IMG/VR virus record: IMGVR_UViG_3300042924_006012
Location: 1 to 42,680 of that record
Length of the DNA: 42,680 nt
Reading direction: 5' to 3' (one strand)
DNA from: a virus
The notes beneath the pieces were generated by a model. It was not told the DNA's origin. It did no database searches and worked only from the letters and a program-made list of their open reading frames with translations. The stretch's first letter is position 1. Every line of letters starts with the position of its first letter. Shown in pieces: positions 32,215-40,559 of this stretch. The translations under genes were made by a program, and so were the position numbers.

Positions 32215-34941
32215 TTATGCAATTACCCCTAATTTTTCTTCCCAACCCTCTTCGGCTAAGTCGTACATATAATCAGGTGATAAACCTCGTTTTTCCCAAT
32301 ATTTTAATTCTTGTTCTGTAACATCAAGAACATCTTCTTGTAATCTGTCTTGAGACCCTTCATCCAATGGATGTCCGTTTATCAACTCACATTGTGATTT
32401 TGTAAAGATACCTCTCTTTTCGGGGTCATTAACTAATAAGTTGTTTCTAACTTCATCTTGGAAAACCACCATTAAGGGTTGTAATTTCTTATTAAATGTG
32501 GTTACTGCTCTTGCAACATTATAATCACCTTTTAAGTCCGGGTTATCATCTAAGATATTCTTATCTAACATATAACAATTTAATTGTAATCCATCACCTT
32601 TTTTCTGTACATCACCATGAGATGCCCTAAGTCCATTATTCACATACATAATAACATCCCCCAAGTTAACTTTTAAGTTTTCCTGTAATGCTAATTCCAT
32701 ATGGGCCATTCTTGACATACTATTACCTGCTTTTGTTTTAGTGGATAATCGTTTCTTATAATCATCTAATGATAATTTAACTCTAGCTCTTTGAGCTACC
32801 TTACTTAAAGAAATTTCTTTATCATAAATTTTTTGTAAGTATTCATAATAATATTCAACAAACGCCTGTCCTTTCCCTTCTAACAATAACTTAATCCCTT
32901 TATCTAAAAACTCCTCAATGTACAGTGGTAATTTTTTAGATTTAATTGAATTACCGGTGAGTTTTATTTTACCTTTAGAATCCATAACCGCATAATTCTT
33001 ACGAGCTAAGTTAATAGTTGAGGGCCAAACACCATCAGTGTCAAGTGCCATCTCACCTCTCATAAAAACATCATTATACTCCGCAACATCTGCCTCAGGT
33101 CCATAATATTCTTTACCCTCTTTAACCTTCCAATTCAACCCACGACCAACATAAACTCTATCATTTGCTTCATCCGGTGTGGAGAAGTTAACACCATCCG
33201 TATCCATTACTAACGGGGTGTATCCTTTTGACATAAAAAACTTAATCATTTGACGAAGATATTGTCTTCCCGTACAAGTAATCTGTTCCCCCATATACAT
33301 ATCCCCCCAAGCATATACTTGTGGTGCTGATAATGCTCCGAACATCGAGTTAATGAAAATCTTAATTGGTAATTGTTTATTACCATATGATTCTGATTTT
33401 GCCCTGTCTGTTTCGTAAAACTCCTCAGCTAATTGTTTGTATTTAATACGAGTATTACGGAAATAAGTTAACATACCTTTCATTGCTCCTGTTACATCAC
33501 AATCAGGGAATACATCGTGTACCAACTGAATTGAGGGGTATAGGGAACTAAAATCGAGTTTTAGGACATTCTTACTATAACCAACTTTTAATAGTCTTGA
33601 AAGACCTCCTACGAAGTCAGTCTTAGATTCTTTTGCTGGTATTGCAATTCCATGTTTATAAGACCAAGCTAACATTAACATTTTCCATAATGTTGCGGTA
33701 CCCATAGTTGAAACCCTTTCATATGTTGTTGGAATCATTGCCGCCAACAAGAATGAACCTTGGTTAAACTCTTGGTCAACCTTAAGGGTTTCATCTAAGT
33801 CATCGTCAAGATACCTCTCAACTAACTTATCTCCTGTGGTTTTTTCATAAGTGTCAGTTCTTCTTCCACAAATTTCATCAATTTTAGAATCAACACCAAC
33901 TTTCTTGTAGTTACCGTTAGTTTTGTTTAACCAAAAATCTTCTTTGTTTGCGTAAAAAGGACCGATATCCAAGTGGTCAATATAAACACGACTTGGAGAT
34001 TCCGCGTTAATATACTTGGTAATGTATTTTAAACCGGCAGCTTTAATACTTGAGTTGATAGCTTGAGCCCTACGAACCGCATGAATAATGTCAATTACGT
34101 TATATCCCCAAATAGAAGTTTGAGTATAAGTCTCAACTTCATTTGCCAATTTTAACATACCATCTTTACGAGTATATGAATGGTTAGGGTTTAATGACTT
34201 ACAAACTTTTTTCAAATCAATACCCAAGATTTTACTTCTCTCAAATATCCAATGCCAGTCAAAGTTTGCTGAGTTATATCCACCAATGATAGATGGTTTA
34301 AGGTCGTTGATTACTTTGAAGAATTCAATGATTGCTCCTTTCTCTTCGTTTTCATCAGTACATTCAATAACTCTATGGAATCCTTTATTGGTTTTGATTC
34401 CAATCATGAAGATACGACCATCCTTTGGTTCAAGTGAGGTCGTCTCCAAGTCATATACCATTCGAGTAACCTCGTTATAGTTTTCAAACCCTTTAAATAA
34501 TCTCTTTTCTTTGGATACAAGGTATTGTTCTACCGGAGATAGAAGTGTTATCTTATCCTTAGCCTTGTCACCCCATGGGTCACATCCACCATCCCTAAAG
34601 AATTGGATAAGTTCTCGGTACCCTTTCATAGACTTAACCATAAAGGTCAAACCTTTTTCAAGACGTTCGTTCCCATGAGTTTCCAATTTTTCAATTAGAA
34701 TTCCATACTTGGTCATTGCCTCTTTCTGAGCAGCTTTCGAGTCGTTATAAAATTTTAGATTTTTTAAATCACCTACCCAAGCGAACGGGGTAAAGGTGTC
34801 TTTACGGATTTCTTTCCCTTTCCCGGGAATTTCCTTAATTTTGTAGATACAGTTGTCTCGGTAATCATACTCGATGGCAACTATAAATTCTTCCGGGTCA
34901 TTCCCATGTAGGAATGCCTCAATTTCTTCACTGTTAATCAT
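32215..34941 (-). CDS. gp43: Family B DNA polymerase (gp43-like)
   Basis: A 908-residue protein, close to T4 gp43 (898). It replicates the phage genome and proofreads. Exonuclease motifs: Exo I MVYDLETTSL with D164 and E166, Exo II GYNSANFDWHW with D228, and Exo III probably YLDDD in ERYLDDDLDE. Polymerase motifs: A, LDFSSLYPSIQ, at about residue 462; B, KQLPIKIFINSMFGALSA, at about 523-540; C, VMDTDGVNF, at about 577-585, carrying the catalytic Asp pair. The ends are complete and no intein or insertion is visible. It reads away from the glycosyltransferase block and converges on the plus-strand island. No promoter element was recognised in the 97-base gap upstream, which is A/T-rich. Confidence 0.95.
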   Translation of the reverse strand: MINSEEIEAFLHGNDPEEFIVAIEYDYRDNCIYKIKEIPGKGKEIRKDTFTPFAWVGDLKNLKFYNDSKAAQKEAMTKYGILIEKLETHGNERLEKGLTFMVKSMKGYRELIQFFRDGGCDPWGDKAKDKITLLSPVEQYLVSKEKRLFKGFENYNEVTRMVYDLETTSLEPKDGRIFMIGIKTNKGFHRVIECTDENEEKGAIIEFFKVINDLKPSIIGGYNSANFDWHWIFERSKILGIDLKKVCKSLNPNHSYTRKDGMLKLANEVETYTQTSIWGYNVIDIIHAVRRAQAINSSIKAAGLKYITKYINAESPSRVYIDHLDIGPFYANKEDFWLNKTNGNYKKVGVDSKIDEICGRRTDTYEKTTGDKLVERYLDDDLDETLKVDQEFNQGSFLLAAMIPTTYERVSTMGTATLWKMLMLAWSYKHGIAIPAKESKTDFVGGLSRLLKVGYSKNVLKLDFSSLYPSIQLVHDVFPDCDVTGAMKGMLTYFRNTRIKYKQLAEEFYETDRAKSESYGNKQLPIKIFINSMFGALSAPQVYAWGDMYMGEQITCTGRQYLRQMIKFFMSKGYTPLVMDTDGVNFSTPDEANDRVYVGRGLNWKVKEGKEYYGPEADVAEYNDVFMRGEMALDTDGVWPSTINLARKNYAVMDSKGKIKLTGNSIKSKKLPLYIEEFLDKGIKLLLEGKGQAFVEYYYEYLQKIYDKEISLSKVAQRARVKLSLDDYKKRLSTKTKAGNSMSRMAHMELALQENLKVNLGDVIMYVNNGLRASHGDVQKKGDGLQLNCYMLDKNILDDNPDLKGDYNVARAVTTFNKKLQPLMVVFQDEVRNNLLVNDPEKRGIFTKSQCELINGHPLDEGSQDRLQEDVLDVTEQELKYWEKRGLSPDYMYDLAEEGWEEKLGVIA

Positions 34942-35038
34942 ATGTTTTATTTAGGAGTGGTTTATTGGCAATCACTTAGTTGTGAAGTTTACCTTACTCA
35001 TCGTAAATAAATATAATTAAATTAAATCAAGAATCAAA

Positions 35039-35416
35039 TTAACAACAAGCAGTTTCTGAAATAAAACTTGGTTGGACATTAATATAAAGTTCTTCTCTAA
35101 TTGGAAGAATTAAATTACCTTCGTCATTCTTAATTAAGAATTGACCCTCATATCTACCCGGAGTGTTAGTATCTCTTGATGTAAATTTAAAGTAAATGTA
35201 GTATTCAGGAGATGCTCCGTCGGGTAAAATTAAATTTACAATTTCGGCGGGAGCGGATACTATTTTAGGAATACCCGTCTCCACGTCAATCATTGTAAAA
35301 AATATTGTAGATACCTCTAAATCTTGCATAAGTTGTTGGTATCCGGCTCTACCGTCCTTAACAACTTGCATTTTTAATACAGGTAATGTTGCGTTTTGTT
35401 TGATATAAAATTCCAT
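35039..35416 (-). CDS. Small beta-rich protein, possible virion/fibre-associated
   Basis: A 125-residue protein, predicted all-beta: MEFYIKQNATLPVLKMQVVK, SPEYYIYFKFTSRDTNTPGR and NLILPIREELYINVQPSFIS. The pattern of a short N-terminal strand, an 'STIFFTMIDVETG' strand and a 'YEGQFLI' strand suggests an immunoglobulin-like fold, as in adaptor domains of baseplates or fibres. It ends in two cysteines (SETACC). No family is assigned. It is the last gene after the glycosyltransferase cluster, starting 16 bases after it, with TATTTATT just upstream. It could be a structural protein modified by those enzymes, but that is inference. Confidence 0.6.
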   Translation of the reverse strand: MEFYIKQNATLPVLKMQVVKDGRAGYQQLMQDLEVSTIFFTMIDVETGIPKIVSAPAEIVNLILPDGASPEYYIYFKFTSRDTNTPGRYEGQFLIKNDEGNLILPIREELYINVQPSFISETACC

Positions 35417-35419
35417 AAC

Positions 35420-35427
35420 AATAAATA
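35420..35427 (-). promoter_or_regulatory. TATTTATT variant near the 125-residue gene
   Basis: The coding strand reads ATATATTTATT 3 bases before the start. The 17-base sequence 35421-35437 is identical to 3110-3126, which precedes another small minus-strand gene. Confidence 0.32.
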
Positions 35428-35432
35428 TATCG

Positions 35433-37106
35433 TTATGACTCTTTACGTAACTCTCCTTCGTAATGTTCGAATCTATCGTGTTCAGTTGGGGATAAAAGTA
35501 ATAAACCCGATGACAATTCTCCCTTTTTAGTTAATTGATACATATGACTCATCCATGTTTGTTCAAATGGATGTGCCCATGTTGTATCCAAAAACATTTT
35601 TTTATTTCCCGGTCTACTAACAATTTGAGGCCAGTTACAATAATAAACTTCACCGGAACCGTATGGTAAACCTTTGTGAGATAAAATTGATGAAAATTTA
35701 GTTTTTGGAGCGTTAGGGTCTAACCCAAGATGAGGTAATGTTGATTTTTCAGGCCAAAACTCTTCCCTAACTGATTGAGGTACATTATACCAAGACCATT
35801 GGGTTCCATTATCACCATAAAATTCAGAATAATTAAGTTTTAAAAAATCAAAATTTTCTTTTTTAATTATCTCTAATGATTTGGTATACAAATTTGGGAC
35901 ATATCTATTAAACCCATTTCGACAAACAGAACCTTCATTAGGGAAGAAAAACATATCGTCTTCAAAAAATAAATAATAATCTAAATCTGTCGTTTCAAAA
36001 TGTTCGGCAATCCATTGTCTACCACCACAAATTCCAAGATTTTCTTTTTTTATGTGTTCAAATCCGTGTTCTTGACATAATCTTAAGTATTCGTCAGTCG
36101 TTGATAAGTCAGTTGAATTATCCAACAAATATTTCTTTGTCTTTAATAAATAATCATTGTCATAAGTTTCAAATGATTTAATTAAAGTTTTAAATTGATT
36201 TGGACTATTAAATGTTAAAACATATAACCCCACTTTATTTGTGTCTAAATTATTTTCAACACTAACTTTAGATTCATTTTTTGGTATTAACTTATCATTT
36301 TTTAAATCTTCAAAAAACTTTCCAACCAATCCACTGTATTCAATTTCAAAGTAATTAATTAAATCAGAATGTTTATAAGCCATTATACTAAAAATTGATT
36401 CTTCAGTTCCCATATAACCTTCATCAAGGGTTGATTTTAACAATCCATAATAAATCCCATTAATATCAGTAATAGTATGTTTAGGACCTCCAAAAAACCC
36501 ACCACGAGATACTTTAGTTACTTTAGAACCGGCAATTGAATTTAATTTATTATACTCAAATCCGTGTATTTCATTCTCAGCTCCATATGGAAAACTAATA
36601 AATGAAAACTTTGAAATATATTTTGATAATTTATCAAGTACTTTATCATGAGTAAAATATCCAGGATGGACCGTGTTAGTTAAACCTCCGTCAATCCAAA
36701 ACAGATATTCTGAGTCAAACTTATCAAATATTTTAGCATCATGTAATAAAAATACTTTTGACATAACAAGAGGATTATAATTTTCTAATCTTGCTTGTGT
36801 TGATTGTTCTAACCACCCAACTTGACTGTACCAATTTGGATTAGTTCGAATGTTTTGAATTAATGGATAAAATTCAGAATTTGTAAACCAATCTAACGGC
36901 CTTTCAATAAACTGAGTATTTGATTCATTTCTTTTTCTAAAAACAAATTCTCTAAGACTTTCATCTCCAAAAATTATCATATTCTCCTGAACATCTAAAA
37001 GTTGTTCAAATTTATCTAAATAATGTTGGTATGACCTTGACCACCCTTCGGTTAATTCTCCTCTACCAATATCCCATATTCCTGTTACTAATGTTATATT
37101 ACTCAT
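35433..37106 (-). CDS. Two-domain glycosyltransferase: HtrL/YibB-like plus GT-A domain
   Basis: A 557-residue protein. The N-terminal ~275 residues start ITLVTGIWDIGRGELTEGW, have LFWIDGGLTN (D139) and RGGFFGGPKH, a layout like the HtrL/YibB (WlaTC-type) family found in surface polysaccharide clusters. Residues about 290-557 are a separate GT-A glycosyltransferase: VGLYVLTFNSPNQFKTLIKS, LGICGGRQWIAEHF and the metal-binding YYLFFEDDMFFFP (EDD at 382-384). It would add a sugar from a nucleotide-sugar donor to an unknown acceptor, and the N-terminal domain may add a second. No signal peptide or membrane segment is seen, so it acts in the cytoplasm. Its start overlaps the previous gene by 4 bases. 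The fusion of the two modules is uncommon to my knowledge. Confidence 0.78.
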   Translation of the reverse strand: MSNITLVTGIWDIGRGELTEGWSRSYQHYLDKFEQLLDVQENMIIFGDESLREFVFRKRNESNTQFIERPLDWFTNSEFYPLIQNIRTNPNWYSQVGWLEQSTQARLENYNPLVMSKVFLLHDAKIFDKFDSEYLFWIDGGLTNTVHPGYFTHDKVLDKLSKYISKFSFISFPYGAENEIHGFEYNKLNSIAGSKVTKVSRGGFFGGPKHTITDINGIYYGLLKSTLDEGYMGTEESIFSIMAYKHSDLINYFEIEYSGLVGKFFEDLKNDKLIPKNESKVSVENNLDTNKVGLYVLTFNSPNQFKTLIKSFETYDNDYLLKTKKYLLDNSTDLSTTDEYLRLCQEHGFEHIKKENLGICGGRQWIAEHFETTDLDYYLFFEDDMFFFPNEGSVCRNGFNRYVPNLYTKSLEIIKKENFDFLKLNYSEFYGDNGTQWSWYNVPQSVREEFWPEKSTLPHLGLDPNAPKTKFSSILSHKGLPYGSGEVYYCNWPQIVSRPGNKKMFLDTTWAHPFEQTWMSHMYQLTKKGELSSGLLLLSPTEHDRFEHYEGELRKES

Positions 37107-37681
37107 ATAGTATCTCTTATTTTATAAATTATTTTATCTACAAATTCATAATCCATCATTTTAGATAGTTCCTCATAAAATAAACCATCCCCAAAAACAT
37201 CTTCAGTAAATTTTGGTAATTTTTTTGTATTAGGTATTACTCCCATACATTTACCAACATTACCAAGTATAACTTTTTTTATGGTCCAATTAATTGTTTC
37301 TCCCCATTTATGTTTAAAAATGTATAATTTTTCTTCTGTTACAAATTGTCTAATAGTTTCAAACGCATCATCCACATAATAATCGTCATCGTCTGCAAAC
37401 ATAATAAAATCCCCGTCAAGGGAATTAATATGTTTGTTTAATAAAGGATGTCCAAACTTGCCTAACTTTTCACCTTCATTTTTAATATGATTTAAATTAA
37501 AATTAAAAGTGTGATTAGATAATATGTTTTCAACAATTTCATGATTAGTATCTGAAATTATGGTAAAATAATCGTTTGGGGTTAATTGATTTTTAAAACT
37601 ATCGATTAACCTTGATAACGATTCTCGTCCTATTGTTGTACAAACAATATTAAAAGAATAGTTAGACATCATATTTTTCAT
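37103..37681 (-). CDS. GT-A glycosyltransferase (family 2-like)
   Basis: A 192-residue protein. NIVCTTIGRESLSRLIDSFK starts the nucleotide-binding fold, GKFGHPLLNKHINSLDGDFI leads to MFADDDDYYVDDA, the Asp-rich DxD-type metal site at residues 97-100, and FGDGLFYEELSKMM may be the later acidic motif. It is short for family 2 but complete as a single-domain GT-A enzyme. It acts in the cytoplasm on an unknown acceptor. ATG codons at residues 4 and 5 give a slightly shorter alternative start; the longer one overlaps the previous gene by 20 bases. The next gene overlaps its end by 4 bases. Confidence 0.78.
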   Translation of the reverse strand: MKNMMSNYSFNIVCTTIGRESLSRLIDSFKNQLTPNDYFTIISDTNHEIVENILSNHTFNFNLNHIKNEGEKLGKFGHPLLNKHINSLDGDFIMFADDDDYYVDDAFETIRQFVTEEKLYIFKHKWGETINWTIKKVILGNVGKCMGVIPNTKKLPKFTEDVFGDGLFYEELSKMMDYEFVDKIIYKIRDTI

Positions 37682-38507
37682 CTATTTTATATTTATCCGT
37701 ATCTAACAAATCCATAAGGTCTAATACACCTTTTTGTAAATCTAACCAATCACCAAAATTAAAAAATTTAACATCATTGGTATGAGTTAAAATTGATAAC
37801 ACTTCTTGTTCACTAATTAATTTATTTGTTTCGGTATAATACTTTTCAAAAATTGATAAATAATTTGACAAAACTTTTTTAATTGACTCACCGTCTCCAC
37901 CAAATAACCCTCCGGGAACTAATTTAAAATCAGTATTAAACATACCAACCAAAACATCTTTAAGCTCATAATTAACTTGAATTGACTCACCTCTTAAACA
38001 GATAAAACCATTATCCGATATTTTTTCATTTATTTTATTTAAAAATAATTCTGAATGGGCAAAAACATTGATGTAGTCTCTCCATCTATCATGACAACTA
38101 GTTCCGAATAAACCTGAATCAATCCATACAATATTTTTATCATCTTCACATTCGTCAAGTAAAAATTGTAGTTTATTAAAAATAACTTCAATATAATTTT
38201 TAACACAATATACTCTTTCATAAATTTCACCATCTGAATAATTTGAAAGTCTAATTGGGTTTATATTATTAAGATAATAGTCAGAATCTAATTCTCTAAA
38301 TTTTATAGTTATGTTAGGTTTATTAAATTCTTCACCCAAACGATACTTATCATAAGTGTATTTATTTGTATAAATAACATATTCAAAACCTTCAAAAATG
38401 ATGTTTCGTAATGTTTGTGTTAATAATGGATATGATTTATACACCATGCCTCCACGAGAATCCTCGTAATTTAATTCATATACTGATGTTACAATTTTTA
38501 ATACCAT
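37662..38507 (-). CDS. HtrL/YibB-like glycosyltransferase-type protein
   Basis: A 281-residue protein. It has KIVTSVYELNYEDSRGG at the start, EYVIYTNKYTYDK, NIVWIDSGLFGTS with D130, and LVPGGLFGGDGESIKKVL. The 'WIDSGLFG' and 'GGLFGGD' features match the N-terminal module of the 557-residue protein (WIDGGL, GGFFGGP), so the two share a family, probably the HtrL/YibB type associated with sugar transfer. No signal peptide is seen. The start overlaps the preceding 235-residue gene by 10 bases and the end overlaps the following gene by 20 bases, so the cluster is translated as one unit. The sugar and acceptor are unknown. Confidence 0.72.
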   Translation of the reverse strand: MVLKIVTSVYELNYEDSRGGMVYKSYPLLTQTLRNIIFEGFEYVIYTNKYTYDKYRLGEEFNKPNITIKFRELDSDYYLNNINPIRLSNYSDGEIYERVYCVKNYIEVIFNKLQFLLDECEDDKNIVWIDSGLFGTSCHDRWRDYINVFAHSELFLNKINEKISDNGFICLRGESIQVNYELKDVLVGMFNTDFKLVPGGLFGGDGESIKKVLSNYLSIFEKYYTETNKLISEQEVLSILTHTNDVKFFNFGDWLDLQKGVLDLMDLLDTDKYKIDEKYDV

Positions 38508-39205
38508 TTATCGTGATTGGGGATTAATAAGTTAATATGTTTATTTGAGTTATTATGTAATTCAATTCCATTATGAAATGCGGAAAAACACATTTCATCA
38601 ATATTTCCCGCAGGAATATTATGTAAATTATCTGAATTTTTAATCTCAATACATTTATCCCATGTTTTTAAAAAAGAGTAAAATTTATCTTTTTCAATAT
38701 CCAAAAATTGTATACAATCTTCCGGCATCCACATATCTTTTTTGTTATAATTAACATCGAATATTGATTCATAATGAACAAATCTTCTACCTAACATACT
38801 ATTACGTTCAATCTCATTCTCAAAAAGATATGTTACTTGACCTGAAATACTATTTGGGATAAAACAATCTAATATGTTTTTTTGATTAAATAAATTTTCA
38901 TTTGGGATAACATCTGTATCTGTTAAAATTATCTTAGTAAAACCATTATCTAAAGCAAATTTAACCGAAAATCTTTTAACTGAAAAATCAAAATCATAAT
39001 AATTTGTTTTGTATGTTGAATATTTTTCATCATATTCTTTAATATCTGACACAAACACAAAATCTTCTTTGGTTATTGATTCTGGTTTATCAGTAACAAT
39101 AAAAATTTTTGGTTTATCTTCAAATTTTTTAAATGATTCTATCATTCTATTTGTTTGGTCATAGTACCTCTCACCATAACAAAATGTTGCAATTGCGTAA
39201 CTCAT
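38498..39205 (-). CDS. GT-A glycosyltransferase with DTD motif
   Basis: A 235-residue protein. The start, MSYAIATFCYGERYYDQTNR, followed by PKIFIVTDKP and a helix with VKRFSVKFALDNGFTKIILT, leads into DTDVIPN (D96, D98), the DxD metal-binding motif of GT-A enzymes. MPEDCIQFLD, and later NIPAGNIDEMCFSAFHN, are in the place of acceptor- and catalysis-side motifs. This resembles family 8 and related enzymes that take a UDP-sugar. It is 13 bases downstream of the 421-residue gene and overlaps the next gene by 10 bases. The product and acceptor cannot be deduced. Confidence 0.72.
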   Translation of the reverse strand: MSYAIATFCYGERYYDQTNRMIESFKKFEDKPKIFIVTDKPESITKEDFVFVSDIKEYDEKYSTYKTNYYDFDFSVKRFSVKFALDNGFTKIILTDTDVIPNENLFNQKNILDCFIPNSISGQVTYLFENEIERNSMLGRRFVHYESIFDVNYNKKDMWMPEDCIQFLDIEKDKFYSFLKTWDKCIEIKNSDNLHNIPAGNIDEMCFSAFHNGIELHNNSNKHINLLIPNHDKWY

Positions 39206-39218
39206 ACTATCTAAAAAT

Positions 39219-40484
39219 TTAACTAACTATATTATGATGTAATCTACCAGTTATTCTATCACACCATCCTTTAGAAGTTGAGAATGGCCATACAACCCAA
39301 TGTGATGGTAATTCATCTGTTTGGAATTCTCTCCATACTTTACAATATTTGTCAGGGTCTCTCATAAAACTAGCAATTTCGTTTTTATCAGCATCTTTTC
39401 TAAACAAAGTCTCATCTTTATCATTATGGAATGCAACAACCCAAAATTCATAATCTTTTTCGGGTACTTGGTCATACCCAATATCAATACAATGTTTGAA
39501 CATCATACAAAAACTATCTTTCCATTCTTGTTCTGTTTTAAAGTTATATGGGTTTGGAGGGTAGTTTTTATCTAAGGTGTATTTGTCAATCGCTCTTTTT
39601 TCAAATAAAAGACCTGAATATTTTTCATAGTCAGTTAATGTTCTAACCGTACCAAATCCGTATAATCCGTCATGACCTTCTTGTTTTTCACCATCCATTC
39701 CAAATAGTTTTCTATTTGTATGATGTGAATGTCTGTTTTTCTCACCCCAAGTTTTATCGTCATCCCATTGCTTAGTTCTACCTTTACGAGTATACTCATG
39801 ATACACAACAGGAATTTGTGGGTGAAATAAATCATAACCCCACGTATATGCTCTTGCTGCAATTGAAATTTCTTCTCCATGGAAATAATATTCAGGATTG
39901 TGTTGAACCTCAATTGAGAAAGCACCTAATGTGAAACAGAAGTGAGCAGAATAGAATCTTGCGGTTACCGGTTTTTTCATTTCTCTCCATCCCGGAATTG
40001 TTTCAGGTAAAAAGAACACAGCCCCTTCAGGAATAAATCTATCAAACACCATTCTCCATGCCTCATTTACTCGGCCAGCAGGGTCATTTTCAGGGTCAAA
40101 AGAAGGAACATATCCGGTTAATAAAGGTTTCTCATGTCCGTCTTTTTGAAGACCTTTAATCATTTTAATTAAAATATCGTCCCAATCTTTAACAAATCTC
40201 ATGTGAGAATCAATTTGAAGTGTGTATGTTTCACCACCATAAAGTTGTTGAGTTAGATTTCTTGCCCAACAAACACCTTTAGAATCTTCATATGGAATAT
40301 CTAAAATTTTAAATCTTTTATCTTTTCTATAATCTTCTAACTTATCAAAACCATCATCTTCACTAAATTGCCTTGCAATTCCAAATGTAATGTTTTTAGG
40401 TCTTTTGGCATTTGCCAACATATCTTTGATTGTTGGTTCTAATTGAGGGTCTCGATACGACGCGATTTGAACAAATATTTTCAT
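39219..40484 (-). CDS. GlcNAc-transferase-type glycosyltransferase (Skp1-GlcNAc family-like)
   Basis: A 421-residue protein. The start, KIFVQIASYRDPQLEPTIKD followed by PKNITFGIARQF, is typical of the UDP-GlcNAc:polypeptide (Skp1-type) GlcNAc-transferase family (Pfam 'GlcNAc', PF11397). D92-S-H94 in YTLQIDSHMRF takes the place of the metal-binding DxD/DxH motif, and EYYFHGEEISIAARAYTWGY is the conserved GEE..AAR..T.GYD region near the active site. Skp1-family enzymes add GlcNAc to hydroxyproline or to Ser/Thr on cytoplasmic protein, so a protein acceptor is plausible. The adjacent upstream gene encodes a long Thr/Pro-rich virion-type protein. That link is inference. It is the first gene of the glycosyltransferase cluster, just after a terminator. 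Confidence 0.85.
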   Translation of the reverse strand: MKIFVQIASYRDPQLEPTIKDMLANAKRPKNITFGIARQFSEDDGFDKLEDYRKDKRFKILDIPYEDSKGVCWARNLTQQLYGGETYTLQIDSHMRFVKDWDDILIKMIKGLQKDGHEKPLLTGYVPSFDPENDPAGRVNEAWRMVFDRFIPEGAVFFLPETIPGWREMKKPVTARFYSAHFCFTLGAFSIEVQHNPEYYFHGEEISIAARAYTWGYDLFHPQIPVVYHEYTRKGRTKQWDDDKTWGEKNRHSHHTNRKLFGMDGEKQEGHDGLYGFGTVRTLTDYEKYSGLLFEKRAIDKYTLDKNYPPNPYNFKTEQEWKDSFCMMFKHCIDIGYDQVPEKDYEFWVVAFHNDKDETLFRKDADKNEIASFMRDPDKYCKVWREFQTDELPSHWVVWPFSTSKGWCDRITGRLHHNIVS

Positions 40485-40509
40485 AACGTTTACTTTTTTT
40501 TTAAAAATA

Positions 40510-40539
40510 AAAAACCCTCCACAAAAGTAGAGGGTTTTT
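40510..40539 (-). terminator. Terminator after the Thr/Pro-repeat gene
   Basis: A 10-bp perfect stem (40510-40519 with 40530-40539), a 10-base loop, then a T-rich run on the minus strand. It separates the Thr/Pro-repeat gene from the glycosyltransferase cluster. Confidence 0.82.
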
Positions 40540-40559
40540 AAAATATATTTTATTTTATT

